DNA of 64,000 nucleotides, taken from assembly GCF_964204865.1 (NCBI RefSeq), contig NC_135250.1:32541395-32605394 (forward strand), given 5' to 3'. Numbering within the stretch: the first letter of the stretch is position 1; every line of letters begins with the position of its first letter. The notes below the pieces were generated by a model. The model saw nothing but the letters and a program-made list of their open reading frames with translations, did not search any database and was not told the DNA's origin. The DNA comes from Styela clava (taxonomy: Eukaryota; Chordata; Ascidiacea; Stolidobranchia; Styelidae). This document shows positions 56,621-64,000 of the stretch, piece by piece. Position numbers and translations under genes: made by a program.

Positions 56621-59600
56621 CTCTGTCTGTCTGTGGGGTGAGATTGGTTATTACAATATTTTTCTATTGCACTATTTTATCCCAGACGTGGGATATAACT
56701 AATACTGTAATATGGTGTACCGGTAATAGACTAATAACAGTAATGACAGACACCATTCTGCCAGTATTAATAATTTACTGACTTTCATTTTTGAGATTCA
56801 CTTTATATAGGTATGTTACAAAAAAATTAAACTTCATCCGATTTAAATAAAAACTGCACCAGTGGATAGATCTAAGTGAAAATAAGAAAACAATACCAAG
56901 TTTGTGAAAAATGGTCAAGAATTAACGGAAATATCTGCATTTAAGTACCGCCAGATAGGCCAATTTTTTCCATAAGGATTGTATTGCGCCGACTCAAAAA
57001 CTGTGACCGCGAGAATGTCAGACCGATAAACAACAGAATGTATCTCGGCTATTTTTGGAGGTAATCGAAAAAAATTTTGAATGAAAAGTTATTGTGAATA
57101 GAAGAACCTAATGCAAAAAAGTTTACAAATTCTTTTTAACGATATTAGCTGCTTTTCAATTAATTATGTACGAGAAAGTTTCTGAACTTTACATAACCTC
57201 TGGTCGGCAACGACTTTCCCAATACGCAAGTTCCCGCATACGCGGCAATTAACTGATTTAGCGTTTTTCATATCCGACCTTAATGAACGATTAATTATCA
57301 TTTAATATTCCTTAACTCGTAGGAGATTTACCGCGCTTAGTGAAACGCAAAACGAGAGAAATCGCTGCGAGGGAAAATGTCGGCATTCAGTCGATAACTG
57401 ATGCGCGTTGACAGACGCGTGCTAAGATCATACTTCTCGTGCCTTGAATTAATTTGTACCGTTTCGTAAACGTATGCGAATTGACTTTTTTCAATAAGAA
57501 CTTTAATAAATATGAAAAAAAAAACACATATCAATCTTTAATTTTTCGATGTGCGTCACATCTAAGAAAATTCAGATTACTTTAGGATTTTATTCTGGCA
57601 ACGATCATTGAGGCCGTCGGAAGATCGTCGCAAATCAACCCTGGAGTTGAGCATATTAGTTTGACAGTGCCTCGTTGCGGGTAATAATTAACGATGTTCT
57701 GATTGAACAAACTTCATAAAAATTGGTAAGTATCAAGTTAGGAATGACATACATGCGTCCATATATATTTTATTGGTGTCCATAGACAATATCATTAATT
57801 TGCAGTACGTATAACTTTAGCGTAATTTTTAAAAGCCCCGAATGTTGGGAAATTTATGCGCTAATGAAAAAATTCAAATACCAAATCATAGTTGCGCATT
57901 TTATCTAAGTTATGTCCAAATTTCATGGAATTCCAAACAACAGCAGGCAGTCCGTAGTCGTTTTTATGAGCGGTATTCTGACACGGCGTTACGGTACTTA
58001 GCAGACGTGGTGCGTACATTTTTTGGCGCGAAAAAGCGCGTTTTGTAACATTCCTACTTTATAGCTATATACAGATATATTTTTTACTTCACATATTGAT
58101 TCTTGCAGGACAAAAACAAACATCAGAATCTTAAAGCTGTAAAGAATTATATTGTTATACAGACTGACAGATCAGTAGATACTGCCAGTACTGCAGCTAT
58201 ACGGTACTGCAGTACTGCTATAAGTACGATATATCTGTATTTCAATATTTGGAATACAAGCATAGGATATCTGGATACGGTCTGTGAGTGGGTTTGATTT
58301 TACCTGAACGCTTCTGTCAAAAACTTCATTCCATCCAGTTACGTCGTTCACATCGCTAGACCCCGTTTTTGTATATTTCAGTACCGTACCGGTACCGGTA
58401 TTTGCTCGACAAAATCTGAAAAAAATAAACCTAGTCTCCATGCTTACAGTACCCTAACCCTTTTCAACTGCAAACATAAAAGATAACAATACTGTAACAC
58501 GGTATGTCAGTATGTCCTTTTATCAATTACTTTATATTCGAATAAATATGCACGACACTCGACCGCTTAAGTTCGAACCAACGATTGCCTGTGGATGTAA
58601 AACAATGTAAAACAAACAAACGCGCACGAGAACGACGCAGCTCGCATTTAAGCTGCAGCAAACGTAGAGGGATGTCGGAAAACAACTCTCGAGAACAATG
58701 AAATATATTTGTGCAAATAAAACCCACGCAGATAATATGTTCAGTGACATTTTTTTAGATTTTTCCGATTAAATGCAAATATTTTAAAAACTTGATTATC
58801 TAAAATATCTATCAAAATGTAATGAAATGTTTTGAAAAATTCCTCCCAAAAGTTGCACTTGATTTACAAAAAATATATTTAAACATGACGTCAATTTTCT
58901 CGCGTAGGAAACGCGACTATTATGACTGAGATTATTTTTTTGAGACAGACGAGGATGCAAATAGGTACCTATTGCTCTCTACTGGCATATAGCGGCATCA
59001 CATATTTCTGTTTATCAAATTTTCAAAATATTGAGCGTTTTGTCTGAGTTCGTTCAATTCAAGGTCGCGATTACGAGGCATCAAAACAATTATATTGCTA
59101 AGGAAGTTATTGCTGGTATCTACTGACAAGCTAAGAATATACTTGATACTTCACTTGATTTTACCTATTATTTCTGTTTCCATTACATTTGAACCCACGT
59201 ACATTTGAACCCACGACGATTGCACCTTCATACTATTGCAAAAGGTTGTTACAGCTTACGGGGCATATTTTTTTCCAGTATTTTGTTTTTCGTTGTAGAA
59301 TAACCTAAGCAATGCATTTGAGCGTAACAAATCGACGTCCCCCAAACAATCAAACTTCTAAATCCAAAATCATGCATGGCTCTGGCTAGAATATTCTGGG
59401 CTCACCCGGAACGTTGGTGTCCTGCGGCTCATTGTTTCACAATAAAAAGATTTAGTAGTGTTATTGTTCTACAATTATGAAGCAATTTTGTAATCAAATA
59501 ACATTTATTCGATCCGACAAAAGGCCAGAAGTCATAATTTTTTTTATATAGCCTACTGCTAGTAATGTTCAGCAAAATATCTCGAAATAGAATAGTAATT

Positions 59601-62600
59601 GTGAATTGTATAATATCCGATTATAGTGTCTATTTATTTTGCTAATCCACGTAATGGGAAGCCATATTTACTGTTAATGCATTCATAAAAACGAAACGAA
59701 TCGATTCGAACCCTCCGAAAGCGACCGGATAAAAATGTTAACATAAACAATGCGAAGAGTTATGCAAAAGGTAACGGGATTTTGATTTTCAAATTAATTT
59801 ATTTTGTCATTCGAATAAGCTTTACATCACATATATACACCATCACAGAAACAGAAAGTAGGATGTGCAGATCCAGTATCCGTCCTACTCGACTACAAAA
59901 ACAATTTTAATCCAAAACCCGTGTGATCTACTCTCAGTATTTTAAAGTAGATTTAACGAAATACCTAAAAAAAAATCGATTGTAAATTTAACAATACATT
60001 TGGTGTAAATCCCGAATACAATTACCTCGAAATGCTTCTAAACCCATTTCATTTTTCTCAACGTTATGTTAATACGGATTCCATTAATCCTTTGTTTTTA
60101 CAACATCGGCTCAATAACAAGATGAGATGCGTTTGTTGGGTTAAGGTTTTGAGGGATGTAGTTGTTAGTAGCAACGGGTGTGTCCATGTTTGGCAGAGTC
60201 TGGGTCAGTGACAGATGGAAATAGCCGGAGCCAACATAGCGTGGTTGCAACAACAAATGGACTTGCCAAAATCAATTATAGTTTACAGAGAGATTCCCCG
60301 TGGGAAGCCGCACTCGAATTGTTCATCGCATTGACAATTCTCATTGGTTGAGCGATAGCAGAGATGCTGGAATATGGAATAAGAGACGAGTTGAAAGCCC
60401 CTCACCCATCGATATGACGTACCAACATGGCAATTTTTATTGAATAACCTTAAGATATTAGAATCTATGCGAAGAGAAAATTTAGAGAGGAATAGCTGAA
60501 TAATTAGTCTTCTTGATAACTGAATTGTTTTTATCGCGTCACACGAAGATGGACGAACCAGTTGACCACGAGTTGTTACAAGATCTCTCTCTGAATATTT
60601 GCCGAGGATTAAAATTGTCAAATTTCAAGTGCAGGAAAGCTTTTGGCAGCTGCGAATAATTGCGGTGCTTCACGAAACAATATTGAAAAACATATAGAGT
60701 TTTCTATGATTTAAAGGTAAATCATAATTAAACCACTATTTCTATTATTCCCAACGAGAACAAAGCAGTTGAAAAATGCCAGTATATTTGCTTATTACTT
60801 TAAAGAAAGTCAAGTGAAAAAAGATACATTTACAGTTAGAGTTATTTCTCCTTGTTACCACATCAAACGGAAAATTGCACTTTCAAATGCGACAGATCTG
60901 ATTATTCTGAAAGATGGGACAATATGTTTCGTAGAAATCATTTGAGAGTAGAAATGCTTGATTTAAAGCTTGACCAGTGAAAAGAGAATAGTTGCTACAG
61001 GCCAAGCTGGGAAAAATATCGCCTTATTGACTGGGATACATGCGAGCAGTTGACTTAAAACTTCCCGTATTAGATCGGCCAGTAAAACACCATGATCAAA
61101 CTTTCTTGGAAAAACATTTATTGCTGAAATTCGGAAATTCGTAAAATATTGGAATGAAGAGCCTCGGGCTGACTTAAAGTATGAATTATCGAAGAGTATC
61201 AAAACGAGGAAACGTTTCATACAAAATCAGTAAAAATGTTGAAAAACGATTTTGACGGACATCGTTAGTTCAAGTGTTGTAAAGTTCTCATACCGCGTTG
61301 CTTGGATACGTTCGTTACCATGGTGACATGTAACTTAATTTAGCGAGCTCTTAAATTATCTCCGCGTCGGAGAAACATTTTTAATTTGACATTGTTATGT
61401 TTGCAAACTTGTTCTACAACACAAAGCCCTCAGTTGAGAAAGTGCAGGCCATACTATTAGGAATATTCAGAGAAATTAGTTACAATTCGAAGTTATTCAA
61501 ACAAACATTACAATACATAAGGACACATATGAGACGAAGGTGACTAGTGTTCAAGTAGCTCGAGCTATACATATGCCAAACTCGACGAAGAATGGTTTTA
61601 TACTGAGACAGTCGGGCAGGAAATATTGACAATTACAACAAAATAGACAATAATATTACTTTATGTTTTTGCAGCATTGAAGTGAGAAATCCCATTCGGA
61701 TTCAATTTGACGATACGCACTTTCAGATCTGAGATTTACTGTCAATCATGCTCGGCCCGAGTTAGTTGAAGAAGCAATATTTTTCATTATCGCCTTTGTT
61801 TGACGATTCGTGTGGATAGGGATTAAGCGTTGTCAACTTTAATGAGATGAAAGCTTTTTCCACTCGAAGTTTTATACGCGAATATCTTTAAAATATATTA
61901 CGCTTCCGCTATATTCATGACATTCTTATTATTAATTTTGGACTTTTCTCTTGTGAACGAGAAAGTTAAAACACATATTGTCAGTCTAAGCTCTAAACAA
62001 GGCAGTGAACAAGCAACGATATAGTCATTTATTTTAAATTTGAAGAGAACCATTGTTTTCGTCACTTTGAAAGAATATTAATATTCATATGATGAATTTG
62101 GGAACACTCATTGATTGGATCTATAGGAACACCGAATTTTGCTGACAACAAAAAGTCTTTTATATTTTTCGCGAGGTCCCGACCCATTTATTGTTTCTCC
62201 CGCCCGATCTGTGTTTCCCATTGTTTGTCACCTTGTAAAGTAATACGAGGCTGGAAGGTTGTGTGTTGTAACAATGGAAACAAGAATTCTCATTATGATA
62301 AACAATGGGGGCGATAATAATAAGGCGGGATTTATTAGATGGGTTTCGCAGGAGTCCGCGCGTGTTGCGAGTTTCGCGATAGATAGTAATTATTCGTTTT
62401 CTATGAACGAAAGCAACAATTGTGATTTTAATGCTAAAGTGAGATTTAGTTTAAATGTAATAAATATCATGCGGTGGTAGAGTGGTGCGTTTGAAACTCC
62501 GAACCGGAAATATGTTCATGTCGACATTGCTAAAATAAGCGATTACCGCCCAAGTCGCCCCAACAGCGTTATAGAAGTATAAACACTGCGAGGAAAGAGG

Positions 62601-63895
62601 TAGCGTTTTAAAATTATATCATTCATTATTCATGCGAGTTTTCAACGACACCTAGAACTATAGGTTGATAGTTTATTTAGACAGAATTGAATATTTTACA
62701 AATCCACTCTCATCCATTCCTCTGCTTCTCGGATTTATATTTTAGAAAGGAAAGCGACTATTGGTTCACTCTGTCATTTATTCCGCTCAAAAAACATGAC
62801 ATAAGTTTTAGGAAAATGCAGAAGGTATGTGCAAGAACCTTCGTATGAGGTAGATGGTACGAACATTTTCGAAAACGGCGCTTTATGCTAGGCAGGGATG
62901 GGAAGGAAAAATGTGCGAGAATAGGGTGTCGCATTTATCATTCACTACCGTTTGGTGGAGGATTTAGTGATAATTTGCTCTTTGGCTATTTACTTTGCTA
63001 GGAGGTTAATGGATAGTATTCACGAACTGATTTATTCGAGACAAGTGAAATTTCTCGATATCTAGGTGATGTATATTCGACCAGATTTCCCATGGCCAAG
63101 CATGAAAAGCCACTTCTCTGGCTGACTGTTGTTGCGCATTGCCGAAGAAGAGAAATTTAACAAAAAAAAATGTTCCGTATGTTTAAATCCGGCAGATTCG
63201 AACCATATTATTTCTGGCGCTCAGTAGTAATCGCTCAATTCCGCGATTCAAACCATAGTTAGCTCATTACTTTACAGCGGTCGCTTTTGCAGAGCCTTTT
63301 TTCGCGGGAAAAGGTGGATGTACATCATGGGATAATTTGCTCTTTTATTCCCAACAGATCTTATTGTAGTATCAATGCAGGCAGGAACATATGGCATAGA
63401 TTGATCAGAAGAGGCGAAAAAATAAACACAAGGTAAGATCAAGTAGTTTTGATTTCAAGAAATAAACCACCGCCGCCAAGTGTGGCCGCACATAAAACAC
63501 ATGTTTGCTTCTGTGTACTTGTATTTTGACTGACTAGGCTTCGATTAAACGAGGGATTGTATTTAATCCAAGATGTAAGGTTTAATTCAGTAGCGAATCG
63601 CATCCAAAATACAAGGCAATTGTGCTGTTGGCCCGTCGAAATGAAATGACTGATTTTAGGTCCACTTGATCATCTAATCCTCACGTATTCCGCCAAACCA
63701 AAACAGTGTATGGAAGAAATGTTCGTTGGTGGCCATATACACATTTTCCTGGAACAATGATATTTATGAGCGTATGTTCATATTTAGTTCTCCAGTGCAA
63801 TATGAGGCTATTTCAGATTTCAACATAGTCAGACTAAATCTTTAAAATAGTTTTCACTCCGATTTTCTTTTTTTCAGAAATCTTTCCAACGCAAA

Positions 63896-63978
63896 ATGTC
63901 AATTCTAAAGCCGGAAGACAAACACCAAAACATCAGGGCGAGTGTTCTGGCACCGAAGGAGCCGTATCATATACCAGG
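63896..63978 (+). CDS. First coding exon of a gene running off the right edge, possibly FAM166/CIMIP2-like
   Basis: A strong acceptor (TTTCTTTTTTTCAG) ends at 63877, an ATG follows at 63896, and a good donor GTAAGT starts at 63979. The 27 complete codons are followed by GG, so residue 28 is Gly. The product begins MSILKPEDKHQN and ends APKEPYHIPG. Proteins of the UPF0605/FAM166 (CIMIP2) group, which are inner proteins of ciliary microtubules, start with a similar PHYIPGYTG motif, and the splice would fall within it. The resemblance rests on four or five residues, so the identity is a guess; that this is a real exon is more secure. Confidence 0.35.
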
Positions 63979-64000
63979 GTAAGTGGAATTTATTTCCCCA

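Larger units (their letters stand above)
53451..63877. other. 10 kb gap with few recognisable features
   Basis: The promoters of NDRG (-) and of the right-edge gene (+) must lie here, since the two are divergent. Apart from the hAT-type element at 55490-56191, I find only short open frames with no domains, an 11-bp inverted repeat at 56576-56620, and a 16-base direct repeat (ACATTTGAACCCACG) near 59187-59218. Confidence 0.5.

Noticed and set aside
58155-58400. Clustered GTACTGCAG and ACCGGTACCGGTA phrases
   Set aside because: Short overlapping palindromic words without defined edges; they did not build into an element.

Overview
This is eukaryotic, animal DNA: AT-rich, with split genes, GT-AG introns, long gene-poor gaps and many decayed transposons. 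I rebuilt seven gene models by hand from splice sites and reading-frame phase. The mix suggests an invertebrate deuterostome: a MYADM-like double-MARVEL pair, a MYSM1-type deubiquitinase, an NDRG protein and an RPS18 that is clearly not vertebrate. An ascidian (sea squirt) is my best guess, but that is inference only.

Layout. 1-3441 (+): the 3' half of a Ser/Pro-rich, mostly disordered protein I do not recognise. 8174-11601 and 15217-19824 (+): two tandem six-exon MYADM-like genes with matching exon lengths and phases; the second has a 5'-truncated LINE in intron 3. 21165-26561 (-): a complete RPS18 gene (152 aa) with a 2.2 kb inverted-repeat DNA transposon in its large intron. 26.6-38.2 kb: a repeat-rich gap. 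It contains a four-layer nest: a hAT remnant inside a tRNA-type SINE, inside a second hAT element, inside a 5.1 kb hAT transposon. 38180-49985 (-): a ten-exon MYSM1-like histone H2A deubiquitinase (700 aa) with SWIRM and an intact JAMM/MPN+ site but no SANT domain in view. 52032-53450 (-): a two-exon NDRG gene (398 aa). 53.5-63.9 kb: a gap with a short hAT-type element and little else. 63896-63978 (+): the first coding exon of another gene that runs off the window, possibly of the FAM166/CIMIP2 (UPF0605) type.

The genes do not form one pathway. They act in ribosome structure (RPS18), chromatin deubiquitination (MYSM1), membrane organisation (MYADM-like) and stress or differentiation signalling (NDRG). 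Only the MYADM-like pair is functionally linked, by recent tandem duplication. The most notable material is the mobile DNA: the nested hAT locus with two clear 8-bp target-site duplications, a SINE family with six copies in view, and an inverted-repeat element of unassigned superfamily in the RPS18 intron. The MYSM1 promoter has a four-fold repeated motif and two upstream ATGs that crowd the main start.
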